A stretch of 64,000 nucleotides of DNA from Brotonthovivens ammoniilytica (lineage in GTDB: Bacteria > Bacillota > Clostridia > Lachnospirales > Lachnospiraceae). Below, in pieces: positions 52,278-60,613 of this stretch (positions within the stretch are counted from its first letter, which is position 1; the number at the start of each line of letters is the position of its first letter). The notes below the pieces were generated by a model. That model was not told the DNA's origin and made no database searches. It worked only from the letters and a program-made list of their open reading frames with translations. Position numbers and translations under genes: made by a program. The stretch covers positions 1 to 64,000 of the forward strand of contig NZ_JAOQJQ010000010.1 of assembly GCF_025566885.1 (NCBI RefSeq), given 5' to 3'.

Positions 52278-53411
52278 TTAATTCAGATAACGATACCAGT
52301 ACCCAAACTCTCCTGTTTTTTGTATACACTGCTCCTGGGTTCTAAATTCTGTGAAACTAAAAATGGACGCCATCACCCGTTCCTGATTCTGAAATACACC
52401 CGGGACTCCCAAAAACCAGCGATTCTCGGACTGTATGTAACCCAAAAGAAGCGCTCCGTAATTAAAATATCCATGGAGCAGAAAACTGTTATTTCTCATA
52501 AACCAATATTGTTTGGGCAGCTGTTTAAAATCTTTGATATCAAAACGGATAGCACGCACATCCGTATCACCCGAAAAAGGATAAATCTCTCTGTGGGTTT
52601 TCTTCAATGCATTCCAGCAATTTTCCATTCCCGCATTTTTTACTGCTGCGGCACCGGCAGACTGTATCTTCAGTTCCTCTTCTCCCGTAATGCTCTCTTC
52701 CTTCTCTATCTGTTCTTCCATTATCAGATCAGCATCATCTCCCATGCCTTCCTGTTCACTCCCGCTTTGCTCTATAGGAATTACTTTTTGTTCCAAAGAA
52801 TCATGCTCTTCTGCTTTTATTTCTTTTTCATCTTTTTGCTCCGATTTCAGTATTTCCTGCTCCATCAGACGTTCTACATTTGAAATTACCTTCTTGTCAT
52901 TTTGAACCTCTGTCGTTTCTTCCTGAGTATTTTGACCGGGAAATACCCGGATATTGTCCGGTTCCTCTGCCTGCGCAGCCGTTATCTGGGGACGCTCTTT
53001 TGTTTCTTCCACATTTTCTTTTTTCTCCGGACGCAGTCTGTTCCAGTCAGTTTTTTCATCATCCCACTGACTGGCAATTAAAAAGTCATCCTGCAGGGGA
53101 ATAATAATTCCTCTAATTTGAGAAAACTGATACATGGTTCCTCCTACAGCAGCGCCGTCAAAACGAAACACACCATCTGCAGAATGGTTTTTTACCGGCA
53201 GCTTTCCTATTGAAATCTGCGGCAGATAGCCCTCTTTTCTGACAAACAGGCATACCTGTATCTCATTGATCTGGCCCGGGCAGTTTTTAATATGAAATTC
53301 CATCCTGCATTGATTTTGACGCTGTTCCACCTTCGCAAAACCACAATTTAGCTTTTTCTCATTTTTTTCATATTGAAACAGATACGTTATAAACCTTTTA
53401 TAATTGGACAT
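52278..53411 (-). CDS. DUF6128-like protein, function unknown
   Basis: The 377-residue protein has two conserved-looking ends and a low-complexity middle. Residues 1-130 are beta-rich with 'VRKEGYLPQISIGKLPV' and 'RGIIIPLQDDFLIASQWDDE'. Residues 140-270 are Glu/Gln/Lys-rich and probably disordered. Residues 280-377 include 'AIRFDIKDFKQLPKQYWFMRNNSFLLHG' and 'SENRWFLGVPGVFQNQERVMASIFSF'. It lacks a signal peptide or membrane helix. I believe this is the Lachnospiraceae family DUF6128, but that is from memory. No function can be given. It converges with the radical-SAM gene and is divergent from perR. Confidence 0.65.
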   Translation of the reverse strand: MSNYKRFITYLFQYEKNEKKLNCGFAKVEQRQNQCRMEFHIKNCPGQINEIQVCLFVRKEGYLPQISIGKLPVKNHSADGVFRFDGAAVGGTMYQFSQIRGIIIPLQDDFLIASQWDDEKTDWNRLRPEKKENVEETKERPQITAAQAEEPDNIRVFPGQNTQEETTEVQNDKKVISNVERLMEQEILKSEQKDEKEIKAEEHDSLEQKVIPIEQSGSEQEGMGDDADLIMEEQIEKEESITGEEELKIQSAGAAAVKNAGMENCWNALKKTHREIYPFSGDTDVRAIRFDIKDFKQLPKQYWFMRNNSFLLHGYFNYGALLLGYIQSENRWFLGVPGVFQNQERVMASIFSFTEFRTQEQCIQKTGEFGYWYRYLN

Positions 53412-53473
53412 ACTTCCTCCCGATATAGCTTTCTACAATTTATGATTTTTTCTCTAAAATATGATTTTTTTAC

Positions 53474-53530
53474 TTGACAAATCTATCTTATCGGTTATAA
53501 TGAAATAGAAATCAGTAATAATTACTATTA
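53474..53530 (+). promoter_or_regulatory. perR promoter with Per/Fur-box-like site
   Basis: There is a perfect -35 TTGACA (53474-53479), a 16-nt spacer and a perfect -10 TATAAT (53496-53501). Just downstream, TAATAATTACTATTA (53516-53530) is a 7-1-7 dyad with six of seven pairs matching, as expected for a Fur-family box. This suggests autoregulation by the gene that follows. Confidence 0.75.
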
Positions 53531-53547
53531 TCAAGAAAGAGAGAATC

Positions 53548-53949
53548 ATGATTAAACGAAGCAGACAACGGGAATGTATTAAACAGTTTCTTATGGGACG
53601 CACAGACCACCCTACAGCGGAAACAATTTATATGCATCTGCGCAAAGAGATGCCGTCTTTAAGCCTTGGGACAGTTTATCGAAATCTTTCTCTGCTTTCC
53701 GAGTTAGGGGAAATTCGAAAGATTTCCACTGGCATTGGACCTGATCATTTTGATGGGAATACAGCTCCCCATAATCATTTTATCTGCCAGCAGTGCGGAC
53801 AATTTTTGGATTTGAAAATGGATAATATCGACCATATCAACGATATTGCCGGAAAAAACTTTGCCGGATTGATTCATGGACACATTACTTATTTCTACGG
53901 AATGTGCCCTGAATGTGCAAAGGAAAAAAGTAGTAAAAAAACCAGTTGA
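53548..53949 (+). CDS. perR: Fur family regulator, PerR-type
   Basis: The 133-residue protein has the Fur winged helix ('SLGTVYRNLSLLSELGEI', about 36-53), the metal-sensing 'PHNHFICQQCGQ', and a second Cys pair in 'CPECAKE' that completes the structural zinc site. The rubrerythrin gene downstream, a classical PerR target in clostridia, and the Fur-type box at its own promoter support a peroxide-sensing role over iron or zinc control. Confidence 0.85.
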   Translation: MIKRSRQRECIKQFLMGRTDHPTAETIYMHLRKEMPSLSLGTVYRNLSLLSELGEIRKISTGIGPDHFDGNTAPHNHFICQQCGQFLDLKMDNIDHINDIAGKNFAGLIHGHITYFYGMCPECAKEKSSKKTS

Positions 53950-54029
53950 CATGACTGATTTTTTATAAAACAATAGTAGCATCAATAAATTTTTTATTGA
54001 AAAACCAATAGGAAAGGATAAGGATAAAA

Positions 54030-54572
54030 ATGAAAAAATTTGTATGTACAGTATGTGGTTATGTTCACGAAGGAGATGCAGCACCGGATTTCTGTCCAGT
54101 CTGTAAAGCACCTGCAGAAAAATTCAAAGAGCAGACAGGAGAAATGTCATGGGCTGCTGAGCATGAAGTAGGCGTTGCAAAAGGCGTTAGCGAAGACATT
54201 CTTGCAGATTTAAGAGCAAACTTCGAAGGCGAATGTTCAGAGGTAGGTATGTACCTTGCTATGGCCCGCGTTGCTCACAGAGAAGGATATCCGGAAATTG
54301 GATTATACTGGGAAAAAGCTGCTTATGAAGAAGCAGAACATGCTGCAAAATTTGCTGAATTACTTGGTGAAGTTATTACAGACAGCACAAAGAAAAATCT
54401 TGAAATGCGTGTAGATGCTGAAAACGGCGCTACAGCTGGTAAATTTGATCTTGCAAAACGTGCAAAAGCTGCTAACCTTGATGCTATTCATGATACTGTT
54501 CATGAAATGGCAAGAGACGAGGCTCGTCACGGAAGAGCATTCAAAGGCTTATTAGAGAGATACTTTGGTTAA
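54030..54572 (+). CDS. rbr: Rubrerythrin with N-terminal rubredoxin domain (reverse rubrerythrin)
   Basis: The 180-residue protein starts with a rubredoxin iron site (Cys6, Cys9, Cys22, Cys25), followed by a ferritin-like four-helix domain with diiron ligands in 'GECSEVGMYLAMARVAHREGYPEI', 'EEAEHAAKFAELLGE' and 'MARDEARHGRAFKGLLERYF'. In classical rubrerythrin the rubredoxin part is C-terminal, so this is the reverse form known from clostridia. It reduces hydrogen peroxide with electrons from NADH via rubredoxin partners. It is 80 bp after perR and likely PerR-regulated. It has a strong GGAAAGGATAAGG-type site. Confidence 0.95.
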   Translation: MKKFVCTVCGYVHEGDAAPDFCPVCKAPAEKFKEQTGEMSWAAEHEVGVAKGVSEDILADLRANFEGECSEVGMYLAMARVAHREGYPEIGLYWEKAAYEEAEHAAKFAELLGEVITDSTKKNLEMRVDAENGATAGKFDLAKRAKAANLDAIHDTVHEMARDEARHGRAFKGLLERYFG

Positions 54573-54604
54573 TTCCAAAGCCATATATCATTACATCTAA
54601 AAGA

Positions 54605-54660
54605 AAGAACCATTACACAGGAAAGACTTTTTCCATAAAAATGTGTAATGGTTCTTTTTT
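54605..54660. terminator. Terminator between rubrerythrin and DEAD helicase genes
   Basis: A perfect 15-bp stem (54605-54619 with 54642-54656) is followed on the plus strand by T6. The complementary side is also T-rich, so it serves both convergent genes. Confidence 0.92.
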
Positions 54661-54709
54661 ACAATTAATCTATTGCCCCATAATCTTATCATGGGGGAGA
54701 TAGATCAGC

Positions 54710-56299
54710 TTATCTTGAATTTGCAGGCTCGATATTTACACTCTTTCCTTTAATCTTTGCTTTCTTCATAGCCGTCATTACAGCCGCTCCGTATTCCTTC
54801 GGAACTTCCACAAAGGTGTATTTGTCAAACATATCAATGGTGCCCACCAGCTCTCCCGGCATTCCGGATTCACCAGCTACAGCGCCAAGAATATTTCCGG
54901 GTTTTACATGGTCTTTTTTTCCGATATTGATGAACAGACGTACCATGCCTTCTTCCGCACCGGTATCCTCAAATTCAAAATTATCCTGCTTTCCTGCCTC
55001 TTTTTCCAGCATACCAAGAGCTTCCACCAGAAAAGCCGCCGCAATATCCATAGCAGTATAATCAGAATGATTAACCTGATCTTCAATCATATTAATTGCT
55101 TTGGACAGATCTTCTTCTTCAATAATTTGTCCAATGTGATCCATGATCTTCTCGGCTTTTACATTTGTCACATCTTTTGCTGACGGGATGGGCTGTGCAA
55201 GTATTTTTGTTTTACAGTAACGCTGGATCTCTTTTAATTTATAAACCTCTTTTCCTTTTACAAAAGAAAATGCACGGCCGGTTCTTCCGGCACGGCCGGT
55301 TCTTCCAATCCGATGTACATAATATTCATCATCCTGAGGCAGATCATAATTAAATACCGCTTCCACATCATCCACATCAATTCCTCTGGCTGCTACATCT
55401 GTGGCAATCAGGATTTCTGCTTTTCCGTTACGGAAGCTTTTCATTACCCGGTCTCTCTGTGTCTGTTTCATATCACCGTGAAGACCTTCTGCAAAGTACC
55501 CTCTGCCCTGCAGCTCACTTGTGAGTTCATCTACCATCCGTTTTGTATTGCAGAATACCAAAGACAGCTTCGGATCATAATAATCCAGCAGACGTGTCAA
55601 AATATCCACCTTATCTTTTCTTTTTACATCATAATAGTACTGCTCAATGCTGGGAACTGTCAGCTCTTTCTTTACAACTTTAATGGTAATAGCATCTTTC
55701 TGATATTTTTTTGTAATGTCCAGAATTGCTTTTGGCATGGTTGCCGAAAATAACACAACCTGACGTTCTTCCGGAAGGTATTCTAAAACAGTTTCAATAT
55801 CTTCCCGAAATCCCATATTCAGCATTTCATCTGCTTCATCCAGAACAATGGTATTTACATGATCACAGCGGATAGTTTTTCTTCTCAAATGATCCATAAC
55901 CCGTCCCGGCGTTCCGATAATAATCTGAGCTCCTCCCTTTAAGGAACGGATCTGTTTGCTGATTTCCTGTCCCCCATATACAGGTAAAATTTTTATACCG
56001 TGCATATATTTTGCCAGATTCCTGATCTCATTAGACACCTGAATTGCCAGTTCTCTTGTAGGACATAAAACGATGGCCTGTGTCTTTTTAGAATGAGGCT
56101 CTACTTTGTGCAGCAGGGGAATACCAAAAGACGCGGTCTTACCTGTTCCTGTCTGAGCCTGACCGATAACATCCTGTCCACTCATTACTGCCGGTATGGA
56201 TTTGGCCTGAATCGGTGTAGCCTCCTCAAATCCCATTTCTGTTACTGCCCGCAGTACCTGCGGGTATAATTCTAATTCTTCAAATCTTACTGTTTCCAT
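54710..56299 (-). CDS. DEAD-box ATP-dependent RNA helicase (CshA/DbpA type)
   Basis: The 529-residue protein has all DEAD-box motifs: Q motif 'MGFEEATPIQAKSIPAV', motif I 'AQTGTGKT', Ia 'PTRELA', Ib 'TPGR', II 'DEAD', III 'SAT', IV-VI 'LVFCNTK', 'ATDVAARGIDVDDV' and 'HRIGRTGRAG'. The C-terminal 75 residues ('VRLFINIGKKDHVKPGNILGAV') form a DbpA-like RNA-binding domain that recognises rRNA hairpins. Likely roles are ribosome assembly and mRNA turnover. It stands alone. Confidence 0.95.
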   Translation of the reverse strand: METVRFEELELYPQVLRAVTEMGFEEATPIQAKSIPAVMSGQDVIGQAQTGTGKTASFGIPLLHKVEPHSKKTQAIVLCPTRELAIQVSNEIRNLAKYMHGIKILPVYGGQEISKQIRSLKGGAQIIIGTPGRVMDHLRRKTIRCDHVNTIVLDEADEMLNMGFREDIETVLEYLPEERQVVLFSATMPKAILDITKKYQKDAITIKVVKKELTVPSIEQYYYDVKRKDKVDILTRLLDYYDPKLSLVFCNTKRMVDELTSELQGRGYFAEGLHGDMKQTQRDRVMKSFRNGKAEILIATDVAARGIDVDDVEAVFNYDLPQDDEYYVHRIGRTGRAGRTGRAFSFVKGKEVYKLKEIQRYCKTKILAQPIPSAKDVTNVKAEKIMDHIGQIIEEEDLSKAINMIEDQVNHSDYTAMDIAAAFLVEALGMLEKEAGKQDNFEFEDTGAEEGMVRLFINIGKKDHVKPGNILGAVAGESGMPGELVGTIDMFDKYTFVEVPKEYGAAVMTAMKKAKIKGKSVNIEPANSR

Positions 56300-56373
56300 T
56301 TATATTCCTTTCCTTATTCATATCATAGGATAAATTTCCTGGCATATTAAATAAATCATAGTTTCTATGATAT

Positions 56374-56412
56374 AAAAAAAGCGCCCGCCTCCGAAGGAGA
56401 TTGCGAAACGCT
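56374..56412 (-). terminator. Terminator downstream of the GIY-YIG gene
   Basis: AGCG/CGCT ends enclose a CTCC-TTCG-GAGG hairpin, and seven T follow on the minus strand. It lies about 70 bp after the stop of the GIY-YIG gene and upstream of the helicase gene. Confidence 0.8.
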
Positions 56413-56482
56413 GATTACTATGCTTTATCAAATTCCACCTGCTTATCATATCAAAGAGATGCCAGGAAGTCAAATACTGTTT

Positions 56483-56767
56483 TTACAACTCCTGTATTCC
56501 CATTTTCTGCAGTTCCCATTTCCAGTCATCTTTTTCTGTCAGTCTTTCTTTTTCCCGGCGGGTTAATTTTTTTATCTGCGCCTCTCTTTTCATGGCATCT
56601 TCCTTATTTTCATAAAATTCCAGGTAAACCAGCTTTAGGGGGCCTCTTCCTCTGGTGTACTTTGCGCCTTTACCCTGGCGGTGCTGCTTTATTCTTTTCT
56701 GAATATCGTTGGTCCACCCTGTGTAAAAGCTTTCATCCTTGCACTTCAGCATATATGTAAAATTCAT
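56483..56767 (-). CDS. GIY-YIG domain protein (UPF0213 type)
   Basis: The 94-residue protein is a stand-alone GIY-YIG nuclease domain. It has a 'FTYMLKCKDESFYTGWTNDIQKRIKQHRQGKGAKYTRGRGP'-type core, here with YML and YTG in place of GIY and YIG, the Arg of 'RIKQH', and 'KLVYLEFYENKEDAMKREAQIKKL'. Such small proteins are common in Firmicutes, and their role in DNA repair or mobile-element relics is not settled. AGGAG precedes the ATG. Confidence 0.9.
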   Translation of the reverse strand: MNFTYMLKCKDESFYTGWTNDIQKRIKQHRQGKGAKYTRGRGPLKLVYLEFYENKEDAMKREAQIKKLTRREKERLTEKDDWKWELQKMGIQEL

Positions 56768-56791
56768 TATTTCTCCTGTATGTATCCCGGG

Positions 56792-56828
56792 CCGGCACCG
56801 GCCGCCCTAAAGCAGTCCGGTACCGGCT
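56792..56828 (-). terminator. GC-rich hairpin downstream of spoIIQ
   Basis: GCCGGCACCGG (56792-56802) pairs with CCGGTACCGGC (56818-56828) with one mismatch. It lacks a T tract, so termination is uncertain. The rest of 56829-56986 has no gene. Confidence 0.45.
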
Positions 56829-56986
56829 GTTATTTATATAAAGCAATCGACCTAGTTTTGTACTTCACTCATTTTTTGAACACTTCCTGTAGAAATCATT
56901 CGATTGCGTATTTTGGTCTTTCTAAAATATTATACACCAAAATGCGCCGATTGTGCCTGTCTTATGGCCAGATATAAAAATCTGTA

Positions 56987-57775
56987 TTATTCCAGAAAGT
57001 CCATAGGATCTACAGGCTCTTTATCCTTCATCATAGCAAAATACAGATTACTTCCTTCCACACTGTAATATTTCGTCGGTTCTGTAATATAACCAATAAC
57101 ATCACCTTTTTTAATTTCATCACCTTTTTTGAGCTTTACTTCTTTGAGCTGTCCATACTGAGCAGTGTAGCCGCTGCCAATGTCTACAGTTAAAGTCATC
57201 CCCGTATTTTCATTGGTTGATACATCTGTCACCCTGCCGTCTGAAGCGGCCTGTACCTTGGTGTTCACCTGGGCCTGAATAATCAGAGCCGGATTATATT
57301 TATACTGATCCAATGTTGCAAAATAAATTGTTTTGTCCATACTGTAGTTCAAAAGCACATTTCCTTTTACCGGCCATGCAATCTTTGTACTTTTGCTGAA
57401 AGTTAATTCTTCCTTTTTTTCCTTAGCTTTGGCCGTTTCTGCAGCATTTGAGGCTTCCTTGGTTTTTACGGTTTCTTTTTCCTCCGTATAGGATGCAGTT
57501 TCCTTTGTTTCCGGTTCCTTAGCTGCCTCCTTCGAGGCACTCTGATCCTCAGCCATAGTTTCCACCGTTTCCGGTTCCTCTTCCTGCTCTTTTGGCTCTG
57601 TTACGATATCTTTTGTCTGTGCCAGCTGTATCTGCTGCTGATTTTCTTTTTGTAAATTTTTATAATAGAGACCACCCATGGCAATAATTGCCGCCAGAGC
57701 GATAACGCCGGCAGTCAGATATGATTTCTGTCTGGATCTAATAAATCTTCTGTCATTTTTCATTTCCATCACCAT
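56987..57775 (-). CDS. spoIIQ: Stage II sporulation protein Q-like, degenerate M23 domain
   Basis: The 262-residue protein has one N-terminal membrane helix (about 22-42), a Glu/Lys/Thr-rich stalk, and a C-terminal LytM/M23 fold at about 135-262 ('YNPALIIQAQVNTKVQAASDGRVTDV', 'GYTAQYGQLKEVKLKKGDEIKKGDVIGYI'). The zinc ligands of active M23 peptidases are missing: no His/Asp in the first motif, Gln-Tyr in place of the His in the 'YxHL' region, and 'LYFAMM' instead of HxH. It would thus be non-catalytic, a scaffold like Bacillus SpoIIQ in the SpoIIQ-SpoIIIAH channel of the engulfed forespore. The neighbouring spoIID supports this. Confidence 0.85.
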   Translation of the reverse strand: MVMEMKNDRRFIRSRQKSYLTAGVIALAAIIAMGGLYYKNLQKENQQQIQLAQTKDIVTEPKEQEEEPETVETMAEDQSASKEAAKEPETKETASYTEEKETVKTKEASNAAETAKAKEKKEELTFSKSTKIAWPVKGNVLLNYSMDKTIYFATLDQYKYNPALIIQAQVNTKVQAASDGRVTDVSTNENTGMTLTVDIGSGYTAQYGQLKEVKLKKGDEIKKGDVIGYITEPTKYYSVEGSNLYFAMMKDKEPVDPMDFLE

Positions 57776-57851
57776 CCGCTTTCACAAAATCTGTTACGGA
57801 TAGCTTTGCCTGAAATGTTATCTCTTATACAAAAGAATAAAAATTTTCCAT

Positions 57852-58706
57852 TTATTTTTCTTTCATGGCTTCAATCTTTATATCTTTATAGTAATATTTC
57901 AAAATCTCTTTGTAATCTTTTCCTTCCTTTGCCATCTGATTAGCCCCATACTGGCTTAAACCCAGACCATGTCCCAGTCCTTTGGTCGTAATTCGCACCT
58001 TGCCCTCCAGCTGGGAAAAATAAAAACAGGAGGATGGCAGTCCCAGAACCTCTTTTACAGCTTCTCCATTTAAAACTGTCTTTCCAATCTGTACTTCCGT
58101 AACATATCCTGCCTCATCCCTGGTTTTAATTTTCAGCTCTCCCGGCAGCTTTGAAACCTCTACTTTCTCATCCTTTAAAACCTTCTGCAATTTTGAAGCC
58201 ATCTCTTCTTTTTCTAAAAATGTAACCATAAGATACTGTTCCGATGATATATCCCAGCTGCTCTCTACACTGGACAAATATGTTTTATTTTCCTGGCCGG
58301 GTACTTCTGACGCATTGCGGGTTAATTTGCTGCTGACAGCATGATACGCAGCATCTATAGCTTCCCCCTGACTGGTAAGTATTTCTCCACTGGTATCTTC
58401 CACACAAAATGTGATTTTCTCCAGGTTTTCCGCCAGATTTTCTGCATTTTCCTTTATTTCCTGATCTGGATCCCGGTATAGGTTTGTCCGAGCAATCACC
58501 GCCTGAGCTTTTAGGGCCTCCGTTTCGTCTGTCCCGGACATTTCTTCTGATACCATCTGAATTACTTTTTGTTCAAATTCTGAGGACTCTTTGCTGTCAG
58601 AGTGAAAAGGAAATCCTTTTCCTCCCTGAAAATATACAGTAATCAGGTACGGAATAAAAATAATCAAGATCAGAATTGCACCATACAATTTTATTTTTTC
58701 TTTCAT
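57852..58706 (-). CDS. spoIID: Stage II sporulation protein D
   Basis: The 284-residue protein has an N-terminal membrane helix and the SpoIID domain: 'VSEEMSGTDETEALKAQAVIARTNL' (about 52-76, with the Glu needed for lytic transglycosylase activity), 'YHAVSSKLTRNASEV', and the C-terminal signature 'GLGHGLGLSQYGANQMAKEGKDYKEILKYYY'. It cleaves septal peptidoglycan during engulfment. The spoIID-spoIIQ order is the clostridial one. No strong ribosome-binding site is seen before the ATG. Confidence 0.92.
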   Translation of the reverse strand: MKEKIKLYGAILILIIFIPYLITVYFQGGKGFPFHSDSKESSEFEQKVIQMVSEEMSGTDETEALKAQAVIARTNLYRDPDQEIKENAENLAENLEKITFCVEDTSGEILTSQGEAIDAAYHAVSSKLTRNASEVPGQENKTYLSSVESSWDISSEQYLMVTFLEKEEMASKLQKVLKDEKVEVSKLPGELKIKTRDEAGYVTEVQIGKTVLNGEAVKEVLGLPSSCFYFSQLEGKVRITTKGLGHGLGLSQYGANQMAKEGKDYKEILKYYYKDIKIEAMKEK

Positions 58707-58854
58707 ATTTCACTGTATGATATCCGGATTCAGAATATACATAAAAACAGCAGCCACCTGACGGATTCATATATTCTCCTAGGAAGTAAACAGGTTTTAC
58801 GATCTTACCTGTCTGCCTGAAAGAACACATATCAGATATCTGCTGTTTTCTATA

Positions 58855-59721
58855 CTATAGTCTTTTTTTAATAAAATTACTGAGAGCTGCAAACTCTTTA
58901 AGCGTCAGTGCCTCTCCCCGGATGTTCAGCGGCTTTGAAAGCTCTCCTATGGCACCTTCTATATCCTCTTTTGAAAGCGGAAGATTCAGACCATTTTTCA
59001 GTCCGTTCACAAGTGTTTTCCGACGCTGATTAAAGGCTGCCCGGATAATGCGAAACATCAGTTTTTCATCTTCTGCCTGCACAGGAGGGACCTCATGTCT
59101 AATCAACCGAATTACCGCCGAACCTACATTTGGCCGGGGCATAAAACAATTGGGCGGAACATTTGCCACAATTTCAGGTTTTGCATAATACTGTACCGCC
59201 AGAGACAGGGCACCGTATTCTTTGGATCCCGGCCCTGTCTTCATACGGTCAGCCACCTCTTTTTGAACCATAATCGTAATACTTTCAATGGGTACATGGC
59301 TTTCAAACAATCCCATAATAATAGGTGTTGTAATATAATAGGGCAGATTAGCAACCACTTTAATGGGTTTCCCGTGATTTTTTTCCTGTACCAGCTGATT
59401 GATATCTACTTTCAGAATATCATTATGAATCACTTCTACATTGTTATAGGCGCTTAATGTATCCTTTAATACAGGTATCAGTGCATTGTCAATTTCCACT
59501 GCAGCCACTTCTCTGGCATTTTCACAAAGATACTGGGTCATGGTGCCAATCCCCGGTCCAATTTCCAGCACAAAGTCATCCGATGTAATATCCGCCGCAC
59601 GAATAATTTTATCCAATACATGGGTATCTATCAAAAAATTCTGACCAAATTTCTTTTGAAATACAAATTTATACTTATTTAAAACCGCAATGGTTTCCTG
59701 GGGATTTCCTAAGGTCGCCAT
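58855..59721 (-). CDS. rsmA: 16S rRNA dimethyladenosine transferase RsmA (KsgA)
   Basis: The 288-residue protein has N-terminal 'FGQNFLIDTHVLDKII', the SAM-binding motif I 'VLEIGPGIGTMTQYL', the acidic motif 'VAAVEIDNALIPVL', and the catalytic 'NLPYYITTPIIM' (motif IV). The C-terminal domain has 'AAFNQRRKTLVNGLKN'. It dimethylates two adjacent adenines near the 3' end of 16S rRNA. It lies downstream of tatD and metG in a conserved metG-tatD-rsmA order. Confidence 0.96.
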   Translation of the reverse strand: MATLGNPQETIAVLNKYKFVFQKKFGQNFLIDTHVLDKIIRAADITSDDFVLEIGPGIGTMTQYLCENAREVAAVEIDNALIPVLKDTLSAYNNVEVIHNDILKVDINQLVQEKNHGKPIKVVANLPYYITTPIIMGLFESHVPIESITIMVQKEVADRMKTGPGSKEYGALSLAVQYYAKPEIVANVPPNCFMPRPNVGSAVIRLIRHEVPPVQAEDEKLMFRIIRAAFNQRRKTLVNGLKNGLNLPLSKEDIEGAIGELSKPLNIRGEALTLKEFAALSNFIKKRL

Positions 59722-59816
59722 CCTTATTCCTTTCTGACTGCTCTAAGGCTGTCCTTTTTCTTCTCCCGCTAAATATCAGGCTGTATCCGACACGAAACAG
59801 TCCATACAACGGGATT

Positions 59817-60599
59817 TTATTTTTCCTTTACCTTGAAAAACAAAGCTCTTGCATTTTCATTGGTTACGCGGATAACGTCTTCCTCTGAAACACCCTTAAT
59901 TCTTGCAATTTCTTCCACAACATAGGACAGATACAATGAGGAATTTCGTTTTCCCCGGTAAGGCTCAGGCGCCAGGTAGGGGGAATCTGTCTCCAGCAGA
60001 ATCTTTTCCAGCGGTATATCCTCCACGGTTTCTTTTAATTTTCTGGAAGCCTTAAAGGTTACAACACCGCCCACTCCAATGTAGTATCCCATTTTTACGT
60101 ATTGAGCCGCCATTTCTCTGGAATAGGAATAGCAGTGGACCACTCCTTTTAAATCCTGATAACAGCTCTGGGATAATATGTCCATAGTATCTGCCGCAGC
60201 CTCTCTGGAATGAATAATCACCGGAAGCGCCGCCTGCTTTGCAATATCCAGCTGTCGGCAAAACCAGTATTTCTGCCGGTTGTGTACCTCGGGTTCTTTT
60301 CCCCAGTAATAATCAAGGCCGATTTCCCCTACAGCTGCCACTTTGGGATGGGACAGATGAGCCTCTATCCAGCCTGTGCCTTCCTGATCCAGATCCGAAA
60401 TATCACTGGGATGAATCCCCAGCGCAGCATAGACAAACTCATATGTTTCAGCCAGCTTCAGTGATTTTTCACATCCCTTCATACTGGCCCCCACATTTAT
60501 AATTGTACCGATTCCATGATCTTTCATGGAAGTAAGCAGCTGGTCTCTGTCTTCATCAAATTTTTCATCATCATAATGAGCATGACTTTCGAATATCAT
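59817..60599 (-). CDS. tatD: TatD family 3'-5' exonuclease/hydrolase
   Basis: The 260-residue TIM-barrel metal hydrolase has 'HAHYDDEKFDEDRDQLL' (metal His pair), 'ALGIHPSD', 'GEIGLDYYWGKEPEVHNRQKYWF' (conserved Glu), 'PVIIHSREA', 'GVVHCYSYS' and 'LETDSPYLAPEPYRGKRN' (Asp). Family members degrade 3' ends of DNA or RNA. It follows metG by 14 bp and is likely co-transcribed. Confidence 0.95.
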   Translation of the reverse strand: MIFESHAHYDDEKFDEDRDQLLTSMKDHGIGTIINVGASMKGCEKSLKLAETYEFVYAALGIHPSDISDLDQEGTGWIEAHLSHPKVAAVGEIGLDYYWGKEPEVHNRQKYWFCRQLDIAKQAALPVIIHSREAAADTMDILSQSCYQDLKGVVHCYSYSREMAAQYVKMGYYIGVGGVVTFKASRKLKETVEDIPLEKILLETDSPYLAPEPYRGKRNSSLYLSYVVEEIARIKGVSEEDVIRVTNENARALFFKVKEK

Positions 60600-60613
60600 T
60601 TCATGTCTCCCTT

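Noticed and set aside
52212..52883. 223-codon plus-strand ORF downstream of the radical-SAM gene
   Set aside because: It is antisense to the DUF6128-like gene and lacks a ribosome-binding site; Phe/Leu/Ser richness reflects Glu/Lys codons on the other strand.
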